From NCBI GenBank assembly GCA_035493475.1, contig DATJIF010000186.1, positions 17,198 through 81,197 of the forward strand: 64,000 nucleotides of DNA. The letters run 5' to 3'. The stretch is from Actinospica sp035493475. GTDB taxonomy: Bacteria > Actinomycetota > Actinomycetes > Streptomycetales > Catenulisporaceae. Within the stretch, counting starts at the first letter, position 1; the number at the start of each line of letters is the position of its first letter. Below the pieces are notes generated by a model, which did no database searches, was not told where the DNA came from, and worked only from the letters and a program-made list of their open reading frames with translations. Positions 1 to 7,484 of this stretch are shown one piece after another. Both the position numbers and the translations under genes were made by a program.

Positions 1-506
1 ACCGCCGCGTCCGTGTCGAGGTCGGCCGGTAGTTCGCCGCGTGCGACGGCGCGGTCCAGCGGGAGGCGGTCGCGGCGGCGCTGCTCGTCGAGGTAGTGCG
101 TGCGCAGGTTCGCCGCGAAGGCCGGGTCGTGTTGCGCGTGGCCGATCAGGGCCCTGAACACGGCGCCCGCGTCGGCCTTGGTGAGGAAGTGCGCGAGGTG
201 CCGCAGGTGGGCGCGCAGGTCCCGCTCCAGGTCGCCGTGGTCGGCGGGGGCGAGTTCCTCAGTCGCGTCCTGCAGGAAGGCGTCGAGCAGCACGTCCGTC
301 TTCGAGCTCCACCAGCGGTAGACGGTCTGCTTGGACACGCCCGCGGCGGCCGCGATGCCCTCGATCGTGACGGCTCCGAAGCCCTTCGCGACCAGCAGGT
401 CGTCGGCCGCGCGCAGCACCGCGAGCCGCGCGTCCTCGCTGCGTCCGTGCCGGTTGCCGCGGTGCGGCTGCTGCTGACTCGTCGTTGCTCCGGGTTCCCG
501 CTCCAC
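1..506 (-). CDS. TetR/AcrR family transcriptional regulator (3' end cut by window edge)
   Basis: A TetR-type repressor reading off the left edge; about 168 codons are visible. After a 25-residue polar leader, the N-terminal part is a helix-turn-helix domain with the family signature GVSKQTVYRWWSSK, preceded by the TIEGIAAAA helix. The rest is the start of the helical ligand-binding domain (HLRHLAHFLTKADAGAVFRAL), resembling the TetR_C_11 type. I chose the GTG at 506 because the next upstream in-frame options run into the promoter region. It is divergent from the methyltransferase at 576, and an 18-bp palindrome lies between them, so it probably represses itself and that gene. The ligand cannot be inferred. 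Confidence 0.85.
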   Translation of the reverse strand, partial: MEREPGATTSQQQPHRGNRHGRSEDARLAVLRAADDLLVAKGFGAVTIEGIAAAAGVSKQTVYRWWSSKTDVLLDAFLQDATEELAPADHGDLERDLRAHLRHLAHFLTKADAGAVFRALIGHAQHDPAFAANLRTHYLDEQRRRDRLPLDRAVARGELPADLDTDAA

Positions 507-546
507 GGTCGTTACTCTACTTTCCCTCTCGCCGCCGCTCTAGACA

Positions 547-564
547 AGACGATACGTTGCGTCT
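547..564. promoter_or_regulatory. Probable TetR operator between divergent genes
   Basis: AGACGATACGTTGCGTCT is an inverted repeat with AGACG/CGTCT outer arms and a central ACGT; only two positions on each side of the centre are unmatched. It lies 11 bp upstream of the methyltransferase start and about 40 bp from the TetR start, the usual place and size for a TetR dimer site. The assignment to the adjacent TetR is inference. Confidence 0.55.
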
Positions 565-575
565 ACTCTAGCCGC

Positions 576-1253
576 ATGACCTCAACCCATGTCAGCACCC
601 TGAACGACCCGCGTGTCGCGTCCGCCCTCGAGCGCATGTTCGCCGACGCCGCGCGGGACGACGAGAACTGGAACCGCGCCCTCGGCGACCAGTCGACGGC
701 GTTCGATTTCTCCACGGCGACCGCCCAGCAGCGCGCCGACACCGCCGCCGACATCTACATGCCGGTCTCGGTCGACGGCGGACGGCTGCTCTACTCGCTG
801 ATCCGCGCCGCGCGGCCGACGACCGTGGTCGAGTTCGGCATGTCCTTCGGCATCTCCACGCTGCACCTGGCCGCGGCCGTGCGCGACAACGGCGTCGGCC
901 GCGTCGTGACCACGGAGATGTCCGCGAGCAAGGCCGCCGCCGCGCGCCGGACGTTCGCCGAGACCGGGCTCGACGACGTGATCACCGTGCTCGAAGGCGA
1001 CGCGCTGGAGACGCTGCCCGCGCATGTGGCGGACGGTGTCGGCTTCGTGCTCCTCGACGGCTGGAAGGACTTGTACCTGCCGGTGCTGCGCTTACTCGAA
1101 CCGCACCTCGCGCCGGGCACGCTGGTCATCGGGGACGACGCCGAGATGAAGAGCGTGCAGCCCTACCTCGACTACGTGCGCGAACCGGTGAACGGCTACA
1201 CCAGCGTGCTGTTCCCGATCGAGGACGGCATGGAGATCAGCTGCCGCGCCTGA
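576..1253 (+). CDS. Class I SAM-dependent methyltransferase, O-methyltransferase-like
   Basis: A 225-residue cytosolic protein of the class I methyltransferase fold, closest in style to small-molecule (catechol/caffeoyl-CoA type) O-methyltransferases. The SAM-binding loop is VVEFGMSFGISTLHLA (about residues 84-99), the acidic strand-2 residue follows in VVTTEMS, and LLDGWKDLYLPVL (about 152-164) is the conserved region after strand 4. The ATG at 576 is preferred over upstream in-frame codons because those run through the divergent regulator gene and the operator. Expression is likely controlled by the divergent TetR. The substrate is unknown; an adaptive detoxification or secondary-metabolite methylation role is possible. 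Confidence 0.8.
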   Translation: MTSTHVSTLNDPRVASALERMFADAARDDENWNRALGDQSTAFDFSTATAQQRADTAADIYMPVSVDGGRLLYSLIRAARPTTVVEFGMSFGISTLHLAAAVRDNGVGRVVTTEMSASKAAAARRTFAETGLDDVITVLEGDALETLPAHVADGVGFVLLDGWKDLYLPVLRLLEPHLAPGTLVIGDDAEMKSVQPYLDYVREPVNGYTSVLFPIEDGMEISCRA

Positions 1254-1356
1254 TCCGCATTCAAGCTGGTAAACGGATTGTCAGACCTCTCTCTGCTCTC
1301 AGCGAATAAGCCCGGATCCGCTTGCCCGGCGGAGAGCGGCGGCGCAAGATCGATAT

Positions 1357-2388
1357 ATGCGTATTCTCATCATCGGCGGTGGCAGGTTCCTCGGGCGGGC
1401 GTTCGCCGCCGAGGCCCTCGCCGCGGGCCACCAGGTGACCGTGTTCAACCGCGGCAGGCAGAGCGTCGACCTCGACGGCGTCCGCGTCGTGCGCGGTGAC
1501 CGCGAGCAGCCGGAGGATCTCGCGCGGCTGGTCGCCGAGGCGGGCGCCGAGTCCCCGGCCGATCACGGCCCGATCTGGGACGCGGTCGTGGACACCTGCG
1601 GTTTCAAGCCGAAGATCGTCGGTGAGAGCGCGAGCGTGCTGCGGGACAAGGCGCGCGCGTATCTGTTCATCTCCAGCCTCAACGTGTACCGGGACTGGCC
1701 CGTGCAGCCGGTTCGGGACGGCTCGCCGAAGCAGGAGTGCGCGCCGGACGCGACAGAGGGCGAATACGGACCGCTCAAGGCCGGCTGCGAGCGCGCGATC
1801 CTGGAGCACTTCCCGGACCGCACGATCTGCATCGACGCGGGCCTGATCCTCGGCCCGCACGAGACCAGCGGCCGGCTCACCTGGTGGCTGCGGCGCATCG
1901 CCCGCGGCGGCGAGGTGCTGGCTCCCGGCGACCCCGGGCAGCACATCGGCCCGATCGACGCCCGCGACATCGCCGCGTTCGGCCTGCGCTGCATCGAGTA
2001 CGGCCACTACGGCGCCTTCCCGACCGTCGGCCCCGGCACCGAGACCATGGCCGACATGCTCGAAGCCTGCGTCCGCGAGACGGCGTCCGGCGCCCGCCTC
2101 GTCTGGGCGCGCGACGAAGTGCTGCTCGCGCACAAGGTCCCCGAATGGAGCGGACTGCCCGCCTGGGTGTCCGCGTCCGGAGAGGCGGCCCAGGTCTGGG
2201 ACGTCCACTCCGACCGCGCAGCCGAGGCGGGCCTGCGCACCCGCCCCATCGCCGAAACCGTCCGCGACACCTGGGCCTGGCTCCGTGACGTCGAAGGCCT
2301 CGAAGACGAGGACGGTCGCATCGGCGGCCACGGCATCGCCCCCGACCTCGAGGCGGCCGTGCTCAAGGAGGTGATGAGCGAAGGCTGA
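1357..2388 (+). CDS. NAD-dependent epimerase/reductase, extended SDR family
   Basis: A 343-residue protein with the N-terminal Rossmann motif GGGRFLG (residues 7-13) and the VFNRGR segment after strand 2. A YxxxK pair is present as YGPLK near residue 139, preceded by the SS of FISSLNVYRDW, giving the SDR catalytic set. The FNRGR and GGRFLG motifs place it with the CSP41/isoflavone-reductase-like extended SDRs common in actinobacteria, some of which act on sugar nucleotides. No partner gene gives a pathway. The 103 bp upstream hold no obvious promoter hexamers. Confidence 0.8.
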   Translation: MRILIIGGGRFLGRAFAAEALAAGHQVTVFNRGRQSVDLDGVRVVRGDREQPEDLARLVAEAGAESPADHGPIWDAVVDTCGFKPKIVGESASVLRDKARAYLFISSLNVYRDWPVQPVRDGSPKQECAPDATEGEYGPLKAGCERAILEHFPDRTICIDAGLILGPHETSGRLTWWLRRIARGGEVLAPGDPGQHIGPIDARDIAAFGLRCIEYGHYGAFPTVGPGTETMADMLEACVRETASGARLVWARDEVLLAHKVPEWSGLPAWVSASGEAAQVWDVHSDRAAEAGLRTRPIAETVRDTWAWLRDVEGLEDEDGRIGGHGIAPDLEAAVLKEVMSEG

Positions 2389-2405
2389 GTTCCGCGCCGA
2401 GAGGC

Positions 2406-3107
2406 TCAGCGGCTCGTGCGGCTGCGTGCGGTCGCGGCCATGATGCCGGTGGCGAGTTGGTACTGCCCGAGGATGTAGGTGGCCATGATGGCGAAGCCGA
2501 TGCCCTGGATCGTGTGCCAGTGCGCCAGGCCGCCCGCGATCAGGGTGTCGGAGAACAGGAAGAGCGCGCCACCCTGCGCGGCGCGGCTGTTGCCGGATGC
2601 GTAGGCGTGGATGGCCATGAGGGCCAGCAGCAGGCTGTAGCAGGCGACCGGGATGCGCATGTTCGCGGCGAGTCCGGACCAGAGCGAGGAGAGCAGCACG
2701 ACCCAGAGAACCCCGTAGAACAGCGTCCCCGCCAGGAAGCGGCGGCGGTTGCGATGAGCACCGGCGCGGCGGAAAAGGGTGATGTAGCAGACGTGCGTCG
2801 TGGCGAATCCGGCCATGCCCACGAGGAACCACGTGCCGCTGAACAGCAGCATCGTGTCGCCGATCGTGGAACCGAGCAGCGCGACGAGCAGAAGCGGCGG
2901 AACGCGTCGTCCCCTGGCGAGCAGCGCCAGCGCCAGCAGCGGCATGAGGAGCGGCTTCGTCAGATCGAAGGCGATCCTCGGCCCGGCGGCCTCGAACAGC
3001 AGGTTGAGCACGGCGACGACCGCGAAGGCGGGGCGTGCGTAGCGCGGCCACGCGGGTATCGGGGCCGGTGGCGTCAAGGGCTGCTGGGTCGCGGCGTCGG
3101 GACTCAT
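2406..3107 (-). CDS. YhhN family membrane protein, putative lysoplasmalogenase
   Basis: A 233-residue polytopic membrane protein with about eight hydrophobic helices. Conserved blocks typical of the YhhN/TMEM86 family are present: KPLLMPLLALAL, GSTIGDTMLLF and FLFSDTLIAG, in which the paired Asp residues lie in membrane helices. Characterised members hydrolyse the vinyl-ether bond of lysoplasmalogens. The start at 3107 lies only 18 bp from the divergent methyltransferase start, so the two promoters must overlap or sit inside the coding ends. The 3' end converges on the SDR gene with 17 bp between stops. Whether this organism makes plasmalogens cannot be judged here. Confidence 0.8.
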   Translation of the reverse strand: MSPDAATQQPLTPPAPIPAWPRYARPAFAVVAVLNLLFEAAGPRIAFDLTKPLLMPLLALALLARGRRVPPLLLVALLGSTIGDTMLLFSGTWFLVGMAGFATTHVCYITLFRRAGAHRNRRRFLAGTLFYGVLWVVLLSSLWSGLAANMRIPVACYSLLLALMAIHAYASGNSRAAQGGALFLFSDTLIAGGLAHWHTIQGIGFAIMATYILGQYQLATGIMAATARSRTSR

Positions 3108-3125
3108 GAACGCTGAAGGTACCGT

Positions 3126-3962
3126 ATGCCCATGCCATGGGAACTGGACGATGCCCAGTGGGCCGACGTCGTCGGCACGCTGCGGGCTGCCGGATGCGTG
3201 TTCGCCGAGGATGAGGCCAAGCTGCTGTGCGAGGGCGCGGAAGATCGCGCGGCATTGGATCGGATGGTGGCCAGCCGAGTAGAAGGCACGCCGCTGGAGC
3301 TCGTCCTCGGGTGGGCGGAGTTCGGCGACGGCTTGCGGCTGATCGTAGAGCCGGGAGTCTTCGTGCCCCGGCAGCGGACGGTGTTCCTGGCCGAGCTAGC
3401 GTCCGAGTTCGTGGCGGCCGGCGACACCGTCATCGACCTATGCTGCGGCGCGGGTCCGATCGGCGCGTCCCTGCTGCACACGATGCGCCGCCGCGGCGAC
3501 GGTGAGATCGAACTGCACGCCGCCGACGTGGACGACGTAGCTGTCCGCTGCGCCCGAAAGAACCTCGCCGCCGCGATCGACGACGGCCACGCCTTCGTGT
3601 ACCAGGGCGACCTGGACGCCCCGCTGCCCTCCCACCTGGCGGGCCGCGTCAGCATCCTGACCGCGAACGTGCCCTACGTGCCGAGCGACGAGATCTCGTT
3701 CCTCCCCTCCGAGGCACGAGACCACGAGCCGATGACCGCCCTAGACGGCGGCGGCGACGGCCTGGACCTGCTCCGCCGCGTGGCGAACGCCGCCCCGCAT
3801 TGGCTGCGCCCCGGCGGCAGGCTGCTCATCGAGATCAGCGATCGCCAGCAGGAGGCCGCCGCAGCCGCGTTCCAGGAGGCGGGCCTTGAACCGAACGTCC
3901 ACGAATCAGAGGACTACGGCACGACCGTCCTGGTCGGCCGGCGACCGGATTCCGACGCCTGA
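3126..3962 (+). CDS. HemK-like putative protein N5-glutamine methyltransferase
   Basis: A 278-residue class I methyltransferase of the PrmC/HemK superfamily. The N-terminal helical region (1-75) leads to GVFVPRQRT, equivalent to the conserved PR-T segment, then the SAM loop DLCCGAGPIGASL (about 105). The diagnostic NPPY is replaced by NVPYVP (about 180), the variant typical of an actinobacterial HemK-like subfamily distinct from true PrmC. True PrmC methylates release-factor glutamine; the target of this subfamily is not established. A second in-frame ATG two codons downstream (MPWELD) could also start it. Confidence 0.8.
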   Translation: MPMPWELDDAQWADVVGTLRAAGCVFAEDEAKLLCEGAEDRAALDRMVASRVEGTPLELVLGWAEFGDGLRLIVEPGVFVPRQRTVFLAELASEFVAAGDTVIDLCCGAGPIGASLLHTMRRRGDGEIELHAADVDDVAVRCARKNLAAAIDDGHAFVYQGDLDAPLPSHLAGRVSILTANVPYVPSDEISFLPSEARDHEPMTALDGGGDGLDLLRRVANAAPHWLRPGGRLLIEISDRQQEAAAAAFQEAGLEPNVHESEDYGTTVLVGRRPDSDA

Positions 3963-4056
3963 AAGCTGACCGGGGCTGCGGTCCGATGAGGGCCGAACGG
4001 GTGAGTGACGGCACGTTAGGCGAGGGGGATCCACTCCAGCGCGGAATCATCGGGCC

Positions 4057-4707
4057 ATGGCTTCATCTCGGATCGGCTCGCTGGTCGTCGCGGTGTACAG
4101 ACTCGCCGTCGCCGCGCTGGCCGCCTACACGCTCGGTGTCGCGTGCAACAGGGCGTCGACTCCGCCGGACGGCGTCGGCACGGCCAACTTCTTCAGCTAC
4201 TTCACCATCCTCAGCAACATCTTCGTGACGCTGGTGTTCGCGATCGGCGGGGTCGCGCTGCTGCTCGGCCGACGCGGGGTGCCGGACGGGCTGCGCGGGG
4301 CGGTGGCCTGCTACATCAGCGCGACCGGCCTGATCTACGCGGTCGTGTTGCGGGCGGACGCGCAGGAGGCGGGGAACGTCGCGCTGTGGATCGACAACGT
4401 CCTGCACGTGGTCACGCCTATCGCCGTGTTCCTCGACTGGCTCGCCGTGCCGCCGCGTACCCGGCAGCCGTACTCGATCGTCGGGTACTGGGTGCTGTTC
4501 CCTATCGCCTACGTCACGTACTCGCTGATCAGGGGGCACTTCGTCGACTGGTACCCGTATCCGTTCCTGGACCCGCGTGGACGGGGCTACGCGCACGTCG
4601 CCCTCGAGTGCGTCGTGATCGCGGTGGCCATCGTGGCGGTCTGTTTCCTGGTGGCCTGGCTCGGACGCGCATTACGACGTAAGGTGAGTAGTGATGTAAT
4701 CGTGTAA
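4057..4707 (+). CDS. Pr6Pr family integral membrane protein
   Basis: A 216-residue protein with about six predicted transmembrane helices. The blocks FFSYFTILSNIFVTLVFA, VLHVVTPIAVFLDWL and FPIAYVTYSLIRG are characteristic of the Pr6Pr group, which is distantly related to the FAR-17a/AIG1 proteins. In AIG1/ADTRP proteins a conserved Thr and His act as hydrolase residues on lipid esters; T and H occur here in the corresponding blocks (TILSN and LHVVTP), but function in bacteria is untested. It is followed 20 bp later by a small same-strand gene, suggesting cotranscription. Confidence 0.75.
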   Translation: MASSRIGSLVVAVYRLAVAALAAYTLGVACNRASTPPDGVGTANFFSYFTILSNIFVTLVFAIGGVALLLGRRGVPDGLRGAVACYISATGLIYAVVLRADAQEAGNVALWIDNVLHVVTPIAVFLDWLAVPPRTRQPYSIVGYWVLFPIAYVTYSLIRGHFVDWYPYPFLDPRGRGYAHVALECVVIAVAIVAVCFLVAWLGRALRRKVSSDVIV

Positions 4708-4727
4708 TCGAGCATGGGGAGCAGCTC

Positions 4728-5300
4728 ATGATCAAGGGAATGGGCGGCGGCCGCGGACGCTGGGGCGCCGCGCAGCAGGGACCCGAGCCGCTGTCCGACG
4801 AGGAGGCCAAGGCCTGGTTCGCCGGACGGCTGCCGGACGACTGGTTCACCGCGACGCCCGAGGTGACGGTGGACCGCGAGGAGATCCTCGTGGTCGGCAC
4901 GCTGCCCGGTCTGGACGAGGAGTTCGCCGACGCCGCCGCCCTGGCCGCCGCGCACGCGGGCCGGATCAGCCGGTTCCGCGAGCAGACCAGGGACGAGCGG
5001 ATCGAGATCGCCCGCCAGGCCGAGCACCGCTTCGCCCGCAAGGTCGCCTGGGGCGCGCGCCTCGGCGAGACGACCGAACTCTTCACGGTCCTGTCGGTGC
5101 CCGTGATGACCCGCCTGCGCCAGCCCGAGCGCATCGTGCTGGACACCCTCGTCGCGGCAGGCGTGGCACGCTCCCGCTCCGAGGCCCTCGCCTGGGCCGT
5201 CCGCCTCGTCGGAGAACACGCCGACGGCTGGCTGGGCGAGCTCCGCGAGGCGATGACCCGGGTGGAGGACCTGCGGAATCAGGGCCCGGATCTGGACTGA
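4728..5300 (+). CDS. Conserved hypothetical protein, soluble
   Basis: A 190-residue protein I cannot assign. A Gly/Arg-rich N-terminus (1-20) is followed by a compact domain containing WFTATPEVTVDREEILVVG and a charged helical region FREQTRDERIEIARQAEHRF, then a helix-turn-helix-like C-terminal segment LVAAGVARSRSEALAWAVRL (about 142-161) that looks like a ribbon-helix-helix or CopG-type pattern. Similar small proteins occur widely in actinomycetes. The ribosome site GGGGAG lies 6 nt before the ATG. It sits 20 bp behind the Pr6Pr gene. No signal peptide or membrane helix is seen; a DNA- or RNA-associated role would be guesswork. Confidence 0.75.
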   Translation: MIKGMGGGRGRWGAAQQGPEPLSDEEAKAWFAGRLPDDWFTATPEVTVDREEILVVGTLPGLDEEFADAAALAAAHAGRISRFREQTRDERIEIARQAEHRFARKVAWGARLGETTELFTVLSVPVMTRLRQPERIVLDTLVAAGVARSRSEALAWAVRLVGEHADGWLGELREAMTRVEDLRNQGPDLD

Positions 5301-5316
5301 GTGAGCGGATGGCGAG

Positions 5317-5393
5317 GGCGGGTCGGGCGGTCGCGGTCGAGGTCAGGTCGGCGACGGCGGGTCGGGTCGTCGCGGCCGCGGTCTAGGTCAGGC
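5317..5393. repeat. Imperfect tandem direct repeat in a convergent intergenic region
   Basis: Two roughly 39-bp units begin with GGCGGGTCGGG (5317 and 5356) and both contain GTCGCGG and GGTCAGG. They fill almost all of the gap between the stop of the small unknown gene and the stop of the thioesterase gene. Confidence 0.5.
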
Positions 5394-5873
5394 CGTCGGG
5401 GGCGGAGTCGCCGGGAGGGACATGACCATCAGGGACGAGGTGGCGGTGGCGATGAGGCGGCCCGCCTCGTCGGTGAGGGTGGCTTCGGCGGTGCGGACCT
5501 TGCGGCCGCGGTGGACCACGCGGCCTTCGACGCGGAGTTCGCCGCCGTCGACGGCGCCGGCTCTGATGTAGCGGACTGAGATGTCCAGGGAGGTGTAGGC
5601 CTGGCTGGCGGGCAGGGTGGTGTGTACCGCGCAGGCCATGGCGGAGTCGAGGAGGGTGGCCGCGATGCCGCCGTGCAGGGCGCCCAGGGGGTTGGCGAAC
5701 TCGGGGCGGGTCTTGCAGGTGAAGACGATCCGGCCGTCCTCGACCTCGGGGCAGCGGATGTCCAGCAGGGACGCGATGCCCATCGGCTCGAACTTGCCGT
5801 CGCGGTAGAGCTCGAACAGGCGCAGGCCGTCGAGGGCCGCCGGCGGTGCGGATGCGGGCTGCTGAGTGGGCAC
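5388..5873 (-). CDS. PaaI/hotdog-fold thioesterase
   Basis: A 161-residue hotdog-fold protein. The family signature NPLGALHGGIAATLLDSAMACAV (about residues 64-86) holds the catalytic-type N..G..HGG..A....D pattern, and SLDISVRYIRAG follows on the central strand. Such enzymes hydrolyse aryl- or acyl-CoA thioesters, for example to rescue dead-end CoA esters. The start is the GTG at 5873 because GGAGGA lies 5 bp upstream; longer frames would cross the divergent operators. It is divergent from a TetR gene, and two tandem palindromes lie between them, so it is probably the regulated partner. Confidence 0.85.
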   Translation of the reverse strand: MPTQQPASAPPAALDGLRLFELYRDGKFEPMGIASLLDIRCPEVEDGRIVFTCKTRPEFANPLGALHGGIAATLLDSAMACAVHTTLPASQAYTSLDISVRYIRAGAVDGGELRVEGRVVHRGRKVRTAEATLTDEAGRLIATATSSLMVMSLPATPPPTA

Positions 5874-5911
5874 GGCGGTCCTCCGGGGCGGCGGCGGGGC
5901 GGCGGGCGAGG

Positions 5912-5938
5912 TTGACGACGTCAAGTTGACAACGTCAA
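5912..5938. promoter_or_regulatory. Two tandem 13-bp operators in a divergent promoter
   Basis: TTGACGACGTCAA (5912-5924) and TTGACAACGTCAA (5926-5938) are each perfect inverted repeats with TTGAC/GTCAA arms. Their centres are 14 bp apart, and a further GTCAA half-site lies at 5949-5953. They lie between the thioesterase and TetR starts. Each TTGAC also resembles a -35 hexamer, so binding would occlude RNA polymerase. Confidence 0.65.
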
Positions 5939-5961
5939 TCTGCCGCGTGTCAACTGGCGCA

Positions 5962-6726
5962 ATGAGTAGCCGACAGGTGACGCGGACCGGGGTCGAGACG
6001 CGGACCGGAGCGGAGACGCGGACGCGCGTGCGGACTCGGGCGCGGGCCGGGGAGGGGGCGTTGCTGCGTGAGGAGATCCTGCGCGCGGCCGAGGCGCTGC
6101 TCGACGAGGCGGGGGACGAGTCGGCGCTGACGTTGCGGGCTGTGGCCGCGCGGACCGGCGTGACCACTCCGGCCGTTTATCGGCACTTCGCGGACAAGAG
6201 CGCGCTGATCGCGGCGGTCTGCATGCGGGTGTGGGAGTCGCTGGGTACTGCGGTGCGTGAGGCGATCGAGGCGGCCGACGATCCGTTCCAGGGGTTGCGG
6301 CACGGGGCGGTCGCGTACATGCGGTTCGGCATCGACCATCCGGTGCACTACCGGCTGCTGATGATGGGGCGTCCGCCGCGGCCCGGCGAGCCGCATCCGG
6401 AGCGCGAGGCTGCGATGGCGTGCCTCGAGTACATGGCTGGAGCGATCCGGCCGTGTGTCGAGATGGGGGTGCTGCGCGGCGATCCGCAGCACATCGCGTT
6501 GCGCTCGATCACTGCCATGCACGGGTGTATCGCGCTGGCGATCGCGCATCCCTACTTCCCCTGGCCCGAGGACGCCGAGCAGTTCCTGGACGAGGTCGCG
6601 CGCATGGCGGGCCTCGGCTCGGCCGCGCTCGGCTGGCTCACGAGCGGGCCGCGCCGGGACGTGCCGAGTGCCGAGGCGTATGCCGCGTCGTTCCAGGCGT
6701 GGGCGGGTCAGTTCCAGGGGTCGTAG
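5962..6726 (+). CDS. TetR/AcrR family regulator with a repetitive basic N-terminus
   Basis: A 254-residue TetR regulator. Residues 7-30 are four imperfect six-residue units (TRTGVE, TRTGAE, TRTRVR, TRARAG) encoded by 18-bp DNA repeats, giving an unusual Arg-rich arm before the helix-turn-helix. The HTH is LRAVAARTGVTTPAVYRHFADKSAL split over residues about 60-84. The C-terminal domain contains the HPVHYRLLMMG block seen in TetR_C proteins of the WHG type. The ATG at 5962 follows the tandem operators, so autoregulation is likely. The divergent neighbour is a PaaI thioesterase, suggesting an acyl-CoA-type ligand, but this is inference. Its 3' end overlaps the convergent lipoprotein gene by 19 bp. 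Confidence 0.85.
   Translation: MSSRQVTRTGVETRTGAETRTRVRTRARAGEGALLREEILRAAEALLDEAGDESALTLRAVAARTGVTTPAVYRHFADKSALIAAVCMRVWESLGTAVREAIEAADDPFQGLRHGAVAYMRFGIDHPVHYRLLMMGRPPRPGEPHPEREAAMACLEYMAGAIRPCVEMGVLRGDPQHIALRSITAMHGCIALAIAHPYFPWPEDAEQFLDEVARMAGLGSAALGWLTSGPRRDVPSAEAYAASFQAWAGQFQGS
5980..6051 (+). repeat. 18-bp tandem repeat inside a TetR gene
   Basis: Four consecutive 18-bp units starting at 5980, 5998, 6016 and 6034. The first three begin ACGCGGAC; the fourth (ACTCGGGC) is more diverged. The unit length preserves the reading frame, so copy-number change would lengthen or shorten an Arg/Thr-rich arm by six residues. Confidence 0.65.
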
Positions 6727-7412
6727 ACGATGCCCTGCATGGCGTCGCGCGTGCTCGGGCCCAGGTGCACGACGTACCACTCGCCGCGCCAGGAGATCAG
6801 CGAGAACACGCCGATCGACGACGCGTGGCCGTTGACCTCGTAGTTCAGGCGGGTGCCGTACACACGGTAGTAGGAGCCCTTGTTGTATTCGGCGCCCGGC
6901 TCGATCCACTCGGCGTTCGACTCGGGGACGGCCATGCTCACCAGGCGCGCGTCGGCCGTTGAACCGAGGTGCTCGTGCGCGGCGTGGATGTCGAGGTCGT
7001 ACCAGGCGATCAACCGGTTCTGATAGTCCGCGTCCACGTCCCAGATGGCCTTGACCTGCCGATAGGCCGAAAGAGGGAAGAAGAAGGAGCGGGCGAGTTC
7101 CGGCTTGTCCTGCACGATCGCCTGCCACAGTGCCTGCGCGCCCGCCTGGAACTGGGCATCCTGGGCGGTCGGCAGCTGGTCGGTCTGCGGGAGTGTGCCG
7201 GGGTCGATCGCGGCGCTGGTGGCCGGGGCGGCGGTGGGCGTGGGCTTCGGGGCCGGCTTCGTCGCGGCGTGCGCGGGGGCGGCCTTGACCTGGGCGTTGC
7301 CCGCCGCGGTGTTGCTCGGCGCCGCGCTTCCGCACCCGGCCGCGAGCAGCGCCGCCACGGTGGCCGCCGCCGCGAGGTACAGGTGAGACTTTCTCGGCAT
7401 CACCAGGCCCAT
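6708..7412 (-). CDS. Putative secreted lipoprotein, function unknown
   Basis: A 234-residue protein with a basic start (MPRKSH), a hydrophobic stretch and the lipobox LLAAGC near residue 27, so a membrane-anchored lipoprotein outside the cytoplasm. Residues about 30-75 are a low-complexity Ala/Pro/Thr linker. The folded part follows, with many aromatic residues (YQNRLIAWYDLD, YYRVYGTRLNYE, WRGEWYVVHLG), consistent with a small beta-rich NTF2-like fold, though I do not recognise a named family. GGAG lies 8 bp before the ATG at 7412; a second ATG at 7400 is possible. The gene ends inside the 3' end of the TetR gene (19-bp convergent overlap). Confidence 0.7.
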   Translation of the reverse strand: MGLVMPRKSHLYLAAAATVAALLAAGCGSAAPSNTAAGNAQVKAAPAHAATKPAPKPTPTAAPATSAAIDPGTLPQTDQLPTAQDAQFQAGAQALWQAIVQDKPELARSFFFPLSAYRQVKAIWDVDADYQNRLIAWYDLDIHAAHEHLGSTADARLVSMAVPESNAEWIEPGAEYNKGSYYRVYGTRLNYEVNGHASSIGVFSLISWRGEWYVVHLGPSTRDAMQGIVYDPWN

Positions 7413-7439
7413 GCTCCGCTCCGTGACCCGCGCCGGGCC

Positions 7440-7456
7440 GCTGACGCTCCGTCAGC
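7440..7456. promoter_or_regulatory. 17-bp inverted repeat in a divergent intergenic region
   Basis: GCTGACGCTCCGTCAGC has perfect 7-bp arms around CTC. It lies 28 bp upstream of the lipoprotein start at 7412, in the same gap as the promoter of the divergent glycosidase-like gene. It could be an operator or a hairpin in the leader. Confidence 0.4.
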
Positions 7457-7484
7457 CGAGCGAAGCTCACCGGTATGGCGCAAG

